Of a stretch of DNA of 64,000 bases, positions 1-8,324 are shown one piece after another (the first letter of the stretch is position 1; every line of letters starts with the position of its first letter). The notes under the pieces are model-generated. The model ran no database searches, had not been told where the DNA came from, and saw nothing but the letters and a program-made list of their open reading frames with translations. The translations under genes were made by a program, and so were the position numbers. Source of the DNA: Bacteroidales bacterium (lineage in GTDB: Bacteria; Bacteroidota; Bacteroidia; Bacteroidales; Marinilabiliaceae); the NCBI GenBank assembly GCA_024401395.1, contig JAKSLD010000016.1, positions 20,642 to 84,641 of the forward strand. The letters are read 5' to 3'.

Positions 1-1991
1 ATGAACTCCACGGCGAAGATACTATTCAGAGAGCCAGACAATTCGCCCATTTTACCAGCATGCTCCTCCACGCCCTCGCCCAGAGCCGCTTTGAGAGCCG
101 GATAGAGGATACGAGTCACGAGAGTAGACTTACCGCTACCGCTGACACCAGTAACGACCGTCAAGCAATTAAGAGGGAATTTAGCATCAATATTCTGTAA
201 GTTATTCTCATTGAGGCGAGTAAGCGTAATACACTTATTCCAGGCGCGACGGCTCTTAGGAACAGATATTTCCATCTGGCCACTTATGTACTTAGTAGTA
301 AGAGTATCAGCCTTAGCCATTTCCTCCACAGAGCCCATAAAAACGACCTCACCACCCAGGCGGCCCGCTTCAGGGCCAATATCAATAACCTGATCAGCAG
401 CCTTGATGATATCCTCATCATGCTCAACCACAACCACGGTATTACCCAGCTGCTGCAGCTGGCGAAGCACCTTGATCAGGCGTTCAGTATCAGCAGAATG
501 GAGGCCTATACTAGGTTCATCCAAGATATAGAGGCTACCTACGAGGCTACTACCTATAGAAGTAGCGATATTAATACGCTGACTCTCACCACCAGAGAGA
601 GAATTAGACAGACGGTTGAGCGTCAGATATTCCAGTCCGACATTACAAAGCACATCGACGCGCTGACGAATCTCCTTGAGAAGACGTTGAGCCACACGAG
701 CCTCATAATCAGAGAGAGAAAGTTCGTGGAGCCACTGCTGAAGGTTCTCGAGAGACATCTCCACGAGATCCGTTATGCTTTTGCCATTGATTTTCACATA
801 TTCAGCCTCCGGGCGAAGACGCGTACCATTACAAGCAGGGCAAGTCGTCTTACCTCGATACCTAGCGAGGAGGACACGATATTGAATCTTGTATTGGTTC
901 TCCTTCACCATCTGGAAGAAATCATCGATACCATACAATCCTGGGGCGCCATGCCATAGGAGATCGCGCTGAGCCTTAGTCAGATCCTTATAAGGAGTAT
1001 AGACATCAAACTGCTTATAAGGGACACGGCGCATAAATTCAGTTTTCCATTCGCCCAATTTCACGCCAGACCAAGGAGATACGCACCCCTCGGCTACAGA
1101 AAGATTAGGGTCACGGATTACAAGATCAGGGTCGATATCGACTATTTTACCGAAGCCCTCGCAACGAGGGCAAGCGCCTACAGGAGAATTGAAAGTAAAA
1201 AGCTGTTCAGAAGGAGGCTCGAAAGTCATGCCATCAGCCTCAAACTTATTAGAAAAAACACTCTCAGAAAAAGAGCGATCAGGATTAAAGACACGCAAAA
1301 TACAATAACCCTTACCCTCGTAGAAAGCCGTAGAGACAGAATCGGAGAGGCGAGTTACGGTATCAGCCTCACGATTAGCCACTACACGGTCGATGATAAG
1401 ATTCACCTCATCCGATACCGAAGGAATATTATCTGGAGAAATATTTATCGTCTCACCTTTGATATCGATGCGAGTAAAGCCCTGGCTAACAAGACTCTCG
1501 TAGTCGGGATTCTTCAAAGGGGCGAGAATCATAGCCTTAGTACCCTCTGGGAGAGACGTTATGGCATCGACCACATCAGTAACAGTATGACGTTTCACCT
1601 CTACGCCAGAAACAGGAGAAAAAGTCCTACCTATTCGAGAGAAAAGGATCTTGAGATAGTCATATACCTCAGTAGATGTTCCCACGGTAGAACGAGGGTT
1701 GCGAGTATTGACCTTCTGTTCGATAGCGATTGCAGGCGGGATGCCGTGGATATAATCCACCTCAGGCTTATTATTACGACCGAGGAACTGACGAGCGTAG
1801 GAATTAAGGCTCTCCACATATCTACGCTGACCCTCGGCGTAGAGAGTATCAAATGCGAGAGACGACTTACCACTACCGCTGACACCAGTTATGACGACCA
1901 ATTTTCCCAAAGGAATCTGAACGTCAATATTCTTAAGATTATTCACACGAGCGTGGTGAACATCAATATATTTCTTATTACTATCTGTCAT
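1..1991 (-). CDS. uvrA: Excinuclease ABC subunit A, 3' end beyond window
   Basis: UvrA is the damage-recognition ATPase of nucleotide excision repair; it acts in the cytoplasm and loads UvrB on damaged DNA. About 663 N-terminal codons are present; the family is usually about 940 residues, so the C-terminal part lies outside the window. Visible landmarks are the first Walker A (GVSGSGKS, residues 36-43), zinc-finger type CPRC and CPAC pairs, the ABC signature LSGGESQR, a Walker B region ending in LDEPSIGLH, and the second Walker A (GVSGSGKST) close to the window edge. The start ATG at 1991 overlaps the last 11 bases of the upstream polyphosphate kinase gene, so translation of the two is probably coupled and uvrA probably uses the ppk promoter. 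The open frame is uninterrupted. Identification is secure. Confidence 0.96.
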   Translation of the reverse strand, partial: MTDSNKKYIDVHHARVNNLKNIDVQIPLGKLVVITGVSGSGKSSLAFDTLYAEGQRRYVESLNSYARQFLGRNNKPEVDYIHGIPPAIAIEQKVNTRNPRSTVGTSTEVYDYLKILFSRIGRTFSPVSGVEVKRHTVTDVVDAITSLPEGTKAMILAPLKNPDYESLVSQGFTRIDIKGETINISPDNIPSVSDEVNLIIDRVVANREADTVTRLSDSVSTAFYEGKGYCILRVFNPDRSFSESVFSNKFEADGMTFEPPSEQLFTFNSPVGACPRCEGFGKIVDIDPDLVIRDPNLSVAEGCVSPWSGVKLGEWKTEFMRRVPYKQFDVYTPYKDLTKAQRDLLWHGAPGLYGIDDFFQMVKENQYKIQYRVLLARYRGKTTCPACNGTRLRPEAEYVKINGKSITDLVEMSLENLQQWLHELSLSDYEARVAQRLLKEIRQRVDVLCNVGLEYLTLNRLSNSLSGGESQRINIATSIGSSLVGSLYILDEPSIGLHSADTERLIKVLRQLQQLGNTVVVVEHDEDIIKAADQVIDIGPEAGRLGGEVVFMGSVEEMAKADTLTTKYISGQMEISVPKSRRAWNKCITLTRLNENNLQNIDAKFPLNCLTVVTGVSGSGKSTLVTRILYPALKAALGEGVEEHAGKMGELSGSLNSIFAVEF

Positions 1992-4062
1992 TTGTTGCTG
2001 TCAGTTCTTCAAAAATCATATCTTGAGCTCTCATCTCCGGCTGATGCTGGCCGACTGAAGGTTTAATACCCTTAAGCATCTTATTAAGAATACGCGCCTT
2101 GACGTTATCCTTCAGCTGAAGGTCGAGAATTGTCTGTATTTCGTTTTTAATCAGTCTATCCTTAATTGGGAAAGCCAATTCGATACGTCGTCCAATGTTA
2201 CGATTAAGCCAATCAGAAGAGGTGAGATACATTTTAGACTCCTCCCCTTTACCGAATACCCATACACGGCCGTGTTCCAGGTAACGGTCTATGATACGGC
2301 GGACCGTGATATTAGAGCTATAAGGCTGTTCAGGCACCAGGCATGAGACTCCACGGATAATGAGGTCGATTTTCACCCCTGCCAGGCTAGCCTCATATAG
2401 CATATCGATGAGCATATGGTTTTGCATACCATTCATCTTGAGGAGGATATACCCCTCGCCGCCAGTATTAACCTTAGCTATTTCACACTGAATGAGACGT
2501 CGGAGTTCGTATACCATATTAAACTGCGACATCAGCAAAGAATTCAGTCGAGGCAATCTACTCTGATCCTCCAGGAAATCAAACACCTCATGAAGTTCGG
2601 AAGTAATCTCCCTATCGGCAGTAAAGAGGCCATGATCGGTATATATTTCCGCTGTTTTCTCATTAAAATTACCTGTAGAGAGGTAAGCGTAAGTCAGATC
2701 AGAACCATCATCCTCCTCACGTATCACCATAGCCATCTTAGCATGGACCTTCAGTTTTGGAAGAGAATAGATGACTTTCACCCCAGACTGTTTAAGCATT
2801 TCACCGACATCGAGGTTATTATGTTCATCGAATCTGGCCTTTAGTTCGATGAAAGCCGTCACACGTTTCTGGTTATGGGCAGCAGCTGCTATGAGCGAGT
2901 TGATGATAGCCGAATTATGGCAAACGCGGTATAGCGATATTTTTATCTCCTTGACCTTAGGGTCGATAGCCGCCTCGCTAAGGAAGCGGATGACATAATC
3001 GAACGACTGGTATGGGTAATGTAGAATCTGGTCACGTTGTTTTATTGCGGAGAAAATAGAATTACCTACGTGCATACGCTTTGGACGCAAAAAGACACGT
3101 TTTTCCGTTTTATCCTCCTTAAGGAGATGGCTAGGGAACTGCTCGAGCTGATTAAGAGAAAGATAATGCCCCACATTGACAGTCTCCATAGAAGAAAAGC
3201 AGAAAGTCTCCTCGAGATAACCAAGCAAATCGGGAGCGATATCAGAGTCGACATAGAAACTAGACTCAGCGCCAGTATTACGTCGGGAAGAAGAGTGTCG
3301 CACCCTATCCACCAGTTCTTGTCCTGCCAGGTCAAGGAGCCCGAGGTCGGCGTCACGTGCCACCTTCATACACCACACGCCATCCACATCATACCCTGGG
3401 AATAGAGTATGGACAGAGAGACGGATAATATCATCCAGGAAAACCAGATGATGGAACCCGTCGCCTATATCAGGGAGTTGGACGAAGCGAGGAAAATTAT
3501 GAATAGGGAGTTTAACGAGGGCATAGTGTGGAGTTAAATGCTCCACACTATTATTGTTCTCGTTTTTAGGATAGACTTTCAAGGCAAAGTAAGGGCGGTC
3601 ATTACGCAAGAAAACGCGAGTAGCCTTACTTAGCACCAGAGGTTGGAGATAAGGAATTATTTCACTCTCGAAATAATCCCTCATAAACTGGAGGTGCACC
3701 TCAGAATGAGGCATTTCTCCAAGATGGAAGCGTACGCCCTGTGCTTCGAGAGCTGGACGGATCTGCGAATAGAGGATATCATCGACCTCACGCATCTGAT
3801 CCGAGACGATCTGATTAATCTGGGCGAGAGTAGAGAGAGGATCTATTACATCCTCGATAGACTGGTTATTATTAGCCGCCTGTCGGTACTCAGCTACTCT
3901 AACGCTATAAAATTCTATAAGATTAGACGAATAAATCGATAGGAAACGTATACGTTCGGATACAGATATATCCGTACTCCTTGCCTCCTCGAGCACACGG
4001 AAGTTGAACGCTAGCCAGCTAACGTCACGATTGAAGTATGCATATTTCGACTGTTTCGCCAT
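1981..4062 (-). CDS. ppk: Polyphosphate kinase 1
   Basis: Catalyses reversible transfer of the ATP gamma-phosphate to inorganic polyphosphate; in many bacteria it is associated with the inner membrane. The 693-residue product has the usual family length. The N-terminus YFNRDVSWLAFN is typical, the autophosphorylated histidine lies in KLKVHAKM (about residue 438) and the second catalytic histidine in YLEHGRV (about residue 597); LSTGNFNEKTA and NRNIGRRIE are further family signatures. I chose the ATG at 4062: the longer frame from a TTG at 4074 would start inside the -7 promoter element. The 3' end overlaps uvrA by 11 bases. The pairing of ppk with a DNA-repair gene may point to shared stress control, which is inference. 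Confidence 0.95.
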   Translation of the reverse strand: MAKQSKYAYFNRDVSWLAFNFRVLEEARSTDISVSERIRFLSIYSSNLIEFYSVRVAEYRQAANNNQSIEDVIDPLSTLAQINQIVSDQMREVDDILYSQIRPALEAQGVRFHLGEMPHSEVHLQFMRDYFESEIIPYLQPLVLSKATRVFLRNDRPYFALKVYPKNENNNSVEHLTPHYALVKLPIHNFPRFVQLPDIGDGFHHLVFLDDIIRLSVHTLFPGYDVDGVWCMKVARDADLGLLDLAGQELVDRVRHSSSRRNTGAESSFYVDSDIAPDLLGYLEETFCFSSMETVNVGHYLSLNQLEQFPSHLLKEDKTEKRVFLRPKRMHVGNSIFSAIKQRDQILHYPYQSFDYVIRFLSEAAIDPKVKEIKISLYRVCHNSAIINSLIAAAAHNQKRVTAFIELKARFDEHNNLDVGEMLKQSGVKVIYSLPKLKVHAKMAMVIREEDDGSDLTYAYLSTGNFNEKTAEIYTDHGLFTADREITSELHEVFDFLEDQSRLPRLNSLLMSQFNMVYELRRLIQCEIAKVNTGGEGYILLKMNGMQNHMLIDMLYEASLAGVKIDLIIRGVSCLVPEQPYSSNITVRRIIDRYLEHGRVWVFGKGEESKMYLTSSDWLNRNIGRRIELAFPIKDRLIKNEIQTILDLQLKDNVKARILNKMLKGIKPSVGQHQPEMRAQDMIFEELTATNDR

Positions 4063-4071
4063 AACTAAGTG

Positions 4072-4079
4072 CAAAGATA
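4072..4079 (-). promoter_or_regulatory. -7 promoter element upstream of ppk
   Basis: Minus-strand TATCTTTG fits the Bacteroides -7 consensus TAnnTTTG. Only eight bases separate it from the ppk ATG at 4062, so the transcript would have an almost absent leader. No convincing -33 TTTG is visible at the expected distance. Confidence 0.55.
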
Positions 4080-4087
4080 AGCAAAAA

Positions 4088-5416
4088 TTACTTGCTCATC
4101 TTCCACCAGTCGAGTTGGAATAGCTCATCAGAGCCCTCGCCCTTAAAAACAAGGTAGAGATTATGCACGCCGTTAGCCTTAGCGTTAAGTTTAGCAGAGA
4201 AAGACTTCCAAGCATCAGGCTTACCCTTGATATCCACTGTACCAACGAGTTCGCCATCGACAGCATCCAGTCTCAGTTCCACCTTACCACCCTTCTTAGG
4301 CATAGCAGATACGCTGACAGACTTAGCGCCTGCTGCCATATCTACGCCACGGAGCATTATATAGTCACCATTCTCGATGTTGGTTACGATTACGCCCTTA
4401 TCAGACTTAAGAGTCTTAACCCACTCAGCCTTAGCCATTGTCTCAGCCTCAACGCGAGAGAAAGGGTTGAGCCACTTAATCTGCTTTACGCCAGCTGGGT
4501 CCCAGTAGTCGATTTTCTGTATTGTACCATCGGCATTGAAGTTCATTTCAGCTACAGATACAGAGCGGCGTTCAGCGTGGCGATACTCCTTACCCTGTTC
4601 CTTGAGCTGAGTAGCCCACACGTCATAGTTAAGACCAAATATATACCACTTTCCACCAAATTCTACGATACCAGGGTGGTTGCCACGGCTCTTCTGAGTA
4701 TGAGGCATGATATCACCCTTAGCCTCCCATGGGCCCTCGATAGAATAGCTCATAGCATAACCTATACCCTCTGGGCAGCAAGTAGAAGCGAAAGCCATAT
4801 AGTACCAATTATCCTTCTTAAAGATCCAAGGTCCCTCCTGGTAATCCTTAGGAGCCTCGAGGCGAACGATACCGCCAGAATAAGAGATCATATCACGATT
4901 GAGCTTACAATAATAAGGACGAGGGTTACCCCAGTATAGATAAGCCTGACCATTATCGTCGATGAATGGAGAAGGGTCGATATCATACCAATGCTCCTTC
5001 TGCCATACCAAAGGCTGACCTACAGGGTCTTTGAAAGGGCCATAAGGAGTATCAGACACCAAGACACCGATACCGTGACCATGAATAGGGCAATACATAT
5101 AATACTTACCATTACGCTTGATTACCTGCTCGGCCCATGCGCCATTCTTATTATCATACCACTTAAAATCATCGAGAGAAGCCACAGCGCCACGATCAGT
5201 GAAATTAGCCATATCCGTTGTAGTATAAAGCAACCAATCGTACATAGCGAAATTCTCTGCAGTATCTGCATCGTGAGTTGTGTAGAGGAAGAGAGTATCA
5301 CCCTCTACGTAAGGTGCTGGGTCAGCGGTAAATTTAGTCCACACCACAGGGTTCTGTGCTGTGAGCGCACCTGAGACGAAAAGAACAAGTGCTGGTAAAA
5401 GGAAATTCTTAATCAT
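4088..5416 (-). CDS. Secreted glycoside hydrolase family 43 enzyme with CBM6-like C-terminus
   Basis: Probably a beta-xylosidase or alpha-L-arabinofuranosidase that trims xylan or arabinan side chains outside the cytoplasm. A signal peptide ends near ALTAQ (residue 21). The five-bladed GH43 propeller covers roughly residues 25-310, with the general base Asp32 in TADPAPY, the pKa-modulating Asp in DIDPSPF (about 146) and the acid Glu in YQEGPWIF (about 194). From about residue 318 a beta-sandwich segment starting FSRVEAETMA and ending FQLDWWKM resembles carbohydrate-binding module 6. The gene has its own promoter inside the 3' end of crcB and no SusCD partner nearby. Substrate specificity cannot be read from the sequence. 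Confidence 0.88.
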   Translation of the reverse strand: MIKNFLLPALVLFVSGALTAQNPVVWTKFTADPAPYVEGDTLFLYTTHDADTAENFAMYDWLLYTTTDMANFTDRGAVASLDDFKWYDNKNGAWAEQVIKRNGKYYMYCPIHGHGIGVLVSDTPYGPFKDPVGQPLVWQKEHWYDIDPSPFIDDNGQAYLYWGNPRPYYCKLNRDMISYSGGIVRLEAPKDYQEGPWIFKKDNWYYMAFASTCCPEGIGYAMSYSIEGPWEAKGDIMPHTQKSRGNHPGIVEFGGKWYIFGLNYDVWATQLKEQGKEYRHAERRSVSVAEMNFNADGTIQKIDYWDPAGVKQIKWLNPFSRVEAETMAKAEWVKTLKSDKGVIVTNIENGDYIMLRGVDMAAGAKSVSVSAMPKKGGKVELRLDAVDGELVGTVDIKGKPDAWKSFSAKLNAKANGVHNLYLVFKGEGSDELFQLDWWKMSK

Positions 5417-5498
5417 AACTAAATGTGTGTCAACATGTTTTTACAAAAGTGCATATTTCTACGCTAACTATATTATTATGTATATATATAACATAATA

Positions 5499-5528
5499 CA
5501 AAGCTAACCATAATAGTGTAAAATCAAA
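5499..5528 (-). promoter_or_regulatory. Bacteroides-type promoter of the GH43-CBM6 gene
   Basis: On the minus strand TTTG (5528-5525), an 18-bp spacer and TAGCTTTG (5506-5499) match the -33/-7 pattern. The leader to the ATG at 5416 would be about 75-80 nt. The -33 box lies inside the last codons of crcB. Confidence 0.65.
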
Positions 5529-5877
5529 ATTTTCCACCCAAATAAACCATAAACAAGCCTCCAGCGATGGTAGCGGACAAATATAACGCCAGTAAAAACC
5601 ACTGACCGCTATTCAACATAGAGAGGCTTTCGTTGCAGAAAGTAGACATTGTTGTAAAACCGCCACAAAGTCCGACTGTCAGCATAGGTTTTAGATCCTG
5701 AGGGATATGTTTACCTACAGAGGCATTAAAGAGGCCTATCAAGAAGCAGCCCAATAAGTTAGCAATGAGAGTACCTACCGGGAAACCGCAGAAGGAGCCC
5801 GCAGGCATCATCTTACCTAAGAAGAAGCGCAGGACAGAACCTACGCCTCCACCTATAAAAACATAAAAAAACTGCAT
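5524..5877 (-). CDS. crcB: Fluoride channel CrcB/Fluc
   Basis: Small inner-membrane fluoride exporter that works as a dual-topology dimer. The 117-residue protein has four hydrophobic segments and the family motifs GGxxGSVLRF near the N-terminus, NLLGCFLIGLF, and GLCGGFTTMSTF in the third helix. I chose the ATG at 5877 rather than the upstream start because its A is shared with the nadE stop codon (TAATG), giving tight translational coupling. No fluoride riboswitch can be expected between the two genes since there is no space. Being second in a nadE operon is an unusual setting that offers no obvious functional link. Confidence 0.92.
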   Translation of the reverse strand: MQFFYVFIGGGVGSVLRFFLGKMMPAGSFCGFPVGTLIANLLGCFLIGLFNASVGKHIPQDLKPMLTVGLCGGFTTMSTFCNESLSMLNSGQWFLLALYLSATIAGGLFMVYLGGKF

Positions 5878-7799
5878 TAATCTAGAGTCTCCAAAGCGTC
5901 CAACCACAAAGCGCTAGATGCGTCACTAGGCATACGCCAGTCGCCGCGAGGAGAGAGAGTCACGCTACCCACCTTAGGTCCATCCGGCATAGCAGAACGT
6001 TTAAACTGCTGATTGAAGAACCTTCTGAAGAAAGTAGAGAGCCACTTCTTGATGAAAGGTCGGTCGTACGTCCCCTTGAAAGCGTTACAAGCCATATGGA
6101 GCAACACCTCTGGGGAATAACCGAAGCGCATATAATTGTAGATAAAGAAATCGTGCAATTCGTATGGGCCTACCAAGTCCTCAGTTTTCTGAGCTATTTC
6201 GCCCTTCTCATCAGCTGGGAGCAGTTCTGGGCTGATAGGAGTATCATAGATATCCAACAGATAAGGTTTAGCCTCTGCCATATCAGGCTGTTCGGCAACA
6301 TACTTAACGAGATACTTAACCAACGTCTTAGGAACAGAAGCGTTGACGCCATACATAGACATCTGGTCGCCATTATAAGTAGCCCAACCGAGAGCCAACT
6401 CGCTCAGGTCGCCAGTTCCGACGACCAATCCGCCATCGCGGTTAGCGATATCCATCAAAATCTGAGTACGTTCGCGAGCCTGAGAATTCTCGTAAGTAAC
6501 AGAACGGTCCGTCTCTGGGAGGTTGATATCCTTGAAATGCTGTATGCAGGCATCCTTAATACTTATTTCGCGTATTTCCACGCCGAGAGCCTTCATAAGG
6601 TTGATAGCATTATTATAGGTACGTCCTGTAGTACCGAAGCCAGGCATAGTCACGCCGATAATTTGGCTTCTATCCCAACCTAGGACATCAAATGTACGAG
6701 CAGTCACGAGAAGAGCCAAAGTAGAATCCAAGCCACCAGAGATACCCACTACGGCGCGTTTAGAATGAGAAGCCTCCATACGTTGAGCCAATCCCCACAC
6801 CTGGATATTAAATATCTCCTCACAACGCTCCTGTACGCTACGTTCGTCCTTAGGGATAAAAGGATGAGGGTCGAAGTCGCGACGTATATCATCCACATCG
6901 AGAGAATCTCCGAGACTTAAATTCACCAATTCATACTGGTTGATATTGTACGAATTAAAAGAAGTCGTCTTAGCTCGCATAGCCTTAATCTTATTGAGGT
7001 CGATATCAGCTACTACGAGTTGGCTTTCTCTGCAGAAACGTTTAGCAGAAGCTATCAGCTTACCATTTTCGAATACGAGGCCATTACCTGCGAAGACGAG
7101 GTCGGTAGTTGATTCCCCTATACCGGCAGAAGCGTAGACATAGGCGCTGATTGTACGAGCGCTCTGCTGGCTGAGCAAAGAGACGAGATAATCGTGCTTA
7201 CCCACCATCTCATTAGAAGCAGAGAGATTGAAAATCACCTCGGCACCTGCCTGAGCGAGGGCAGCAGACGGAGGGTTTGGAGTCCAAACATCCTCACACA
7301 ATTCGACACCGAAGAGGAAATCCATATCGTTACCGAAAATCAGATTAGTGCTGACAGGAGCATCAAAACCTGTATCACGAGCTCCGGCAGGGATTTCGCG
7401 GCCACTCTTAAACCAGCGAGATTCATAAAATTCACCATAGTTAGGAATATACTGCTTAGGTACGATACCCATGACATTACCCCTATTTATTACGAAGGCG
7501 CAATTATACAAAGCACCTCTATAGTAATAAGGTGCGCCGACGATGATAACCAAATCCTCCATGTGTCTAGTGTCATCCATGATTTCAAGGATGCCCGACA
7601 TAGCCTCGTTCTGGAAATGTGGTTGAAGGAACAAATCAGCGCAAGTATAACCCGTAACACAGAGTTCTGGAAATACTACGACGTTAGCGCCTTCTTCGTT
7701 AGCGCCATGAATTAAGGAGATAATCTCCTCGACATTAGTTTTGATATCGGCAACTGTTATACGTGGTATTGCAGTCGCCACTCTGTAAAATCCTGACAT
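5877..7799 (-). CDS. nadE: Glutamine-dependent NAD+ synthetase
   Basis: Last step of NAD synthesis: ATP-dependent amidation of deamido-NAD using ammonia from glutamine. The 640-residue protein has the two-domain form. The N-terminal nitrilase-type glutaminase has the triad Glu45 (VVFPELC), Lys (GIVPKQYIPNYGEF, about 120) and Cys (FGVELCEDVW, about 177). The C-terminal synthetase domain has the pyrophosphatase P-loop SGGLDSTLAL, the segment GTGDLSELALGWATYNGD, and the C-terminal FKRSAMPDGPKVGSVTLSPR typical of this long form. It ends in TAATG overlap with crcB. The upstream region shows only a weak promoter (TACCTTCG). Confidence 0.96.
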   Translation of the reverse strand: MSGFYRVATAIPRITVADIKTNVEEIISLIHGANEEGANVVVFPELCVTGYTCADLFLQPHFQNEAMSGILEIMDDTRHMEDLVIIVGAPYYYRGALYNCAFVINRGNVMGIVPKQYIPNYGEFYESRWFKSGREIPAGARDTGFDAPVSTNLIFGNDMDFLFGVELCEDVWTPNPPSAALAQAGAEVIFNLSASNEMVGKHDYLVSLLSQQSARTISAYVYASAGIGESTTDLVFAGNGLVFENGKLIASAKRFCRESQLVVADIDLNKIKAMRAKTTSFNSYNINQYELVNLSLGDSLDVDDIRRDFDPHPFIPKDERSVQERCEEIFNIQVWGLAQRMEASHSKRAVVGISGGLDSTLALLVTARTFDVLGWDRSQIIGVTMPGFGTTGRTYNNAINLMKALGVEIREISIKDACIQHFKDINLPETDRSVTYENSQARERTQILMDIANRDGGLVVGTGDLSELALGWATYNGDQMSMYGVNASVPKTLVKYLVKYVAEQPDMAEAKPYLLDIYDTPISPELLPADEKGEIAQKTEDLVGPYELHDFFIYNYMRFGYSPEVLLHMACNAFKGTYDRPFIKKWLSTFFRRFFNQQFKRSAMPDGPKVGSVTLSPRGDWRMPSDASSALWLDALETLD

Positions 7800-7970
7800 T
7801 TGTTATGTGATTAATTCATTTAATGTGATTAACCTCGGTACGAAGGTAATTACAATTTCATATAATTCCAATTCCTAATTCCTAGTACCTAATTCCTAAA
7901 TACGGAAATAGAGGGTGACTAGAAAAATCACTGTTTTCGGAAACTTTCTCAATTACTCTTAAAAAGTGGG

Positions 7971-8072
7971 TATGGAGGTACTATGAGAGTGCTTTGTGGT
8001 TCCTGCGTTGTTCCTCTGTAGTCCCTTTGTAGTATAAGGGAAGTCCCTTGTTCATCGTAAATTTTTATTTTA
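7971..8072 (+). repeat. Interspersed repeat copy 1
   Basis: Contains AGTATAAGGGAAGTCCCTT at 8031-8049 followed by GTTCATCGTAAATTTTT (8050-8066). The block TATGGAGGTACTATGAGAGT at 7971-7990 recurs, with small changes, at copy 2 (12789-12808), so the element extends about 60 bp upstream of the core. See the finding on the repeat family. Confidence 0.85.
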
Positions 8073-8272
8073 AACCAATCCAGATAGAGAGCAAGAAACC
8101 TGTTAGTGAGGCAAAGCAATCTAGCGATTGGCAGAAGAGTTTTTACAAATATTCACGCGGCACGAACCGTTAAGACATTGATAATCAACACCGGCAAACA
8201 ACACAATATATAATTGAGGTTAATAAATACAAAATACGTGCGCACAAGGACAAGCGATATATTTATTGGAGT

Positions 8273-8280
8273 TAATTTTG
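8273..8280 (+). promoter_or_regulatory. Candidate -7 element upstream of pflB
   Basis: TAATTTTG matches TAnnTTTG and lies 44 bp before the pflB ATG. No clear -33 box is present, so this is tentative. Confidence 0.35.
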
Positions 8281-8324
8281 TAACACAATAGACCTCCAAA
8301 TAGAACAATATCAACAAAAAGAAT

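Larger units (their letters stand above)
7800..8324. other. Intergenic region between divergent nadE and pflB
   Basis: 525 bp without a credible gene. It holds short AATTCCTAATTCCTA direct repeats near 7868-7900, one copy of the interspersed repeat (7971-8072) and a weak pflB promoter near 8273. The AATTCCTAATTCC block recurs just upstream of another repeat copy at 21651-21671, so it may belong to the same element. The 69-residue frame on the minus strand at 8153-8362 overlaps pflB and shows no family features. Confidence 0.6.

Noticed and set aside
420..959. 179-residue plus-strand open frame
   Set aside because: Antisense shadow of uvrA, whose motifs are complete on the other strand.
5417..5523. 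Fluoride riboswitch near crcB
   Set aside because: crcB starts inside the nadE stop and the region downstream belongs to another gene's leader; no riboswitch-like pseudoknot is seen.
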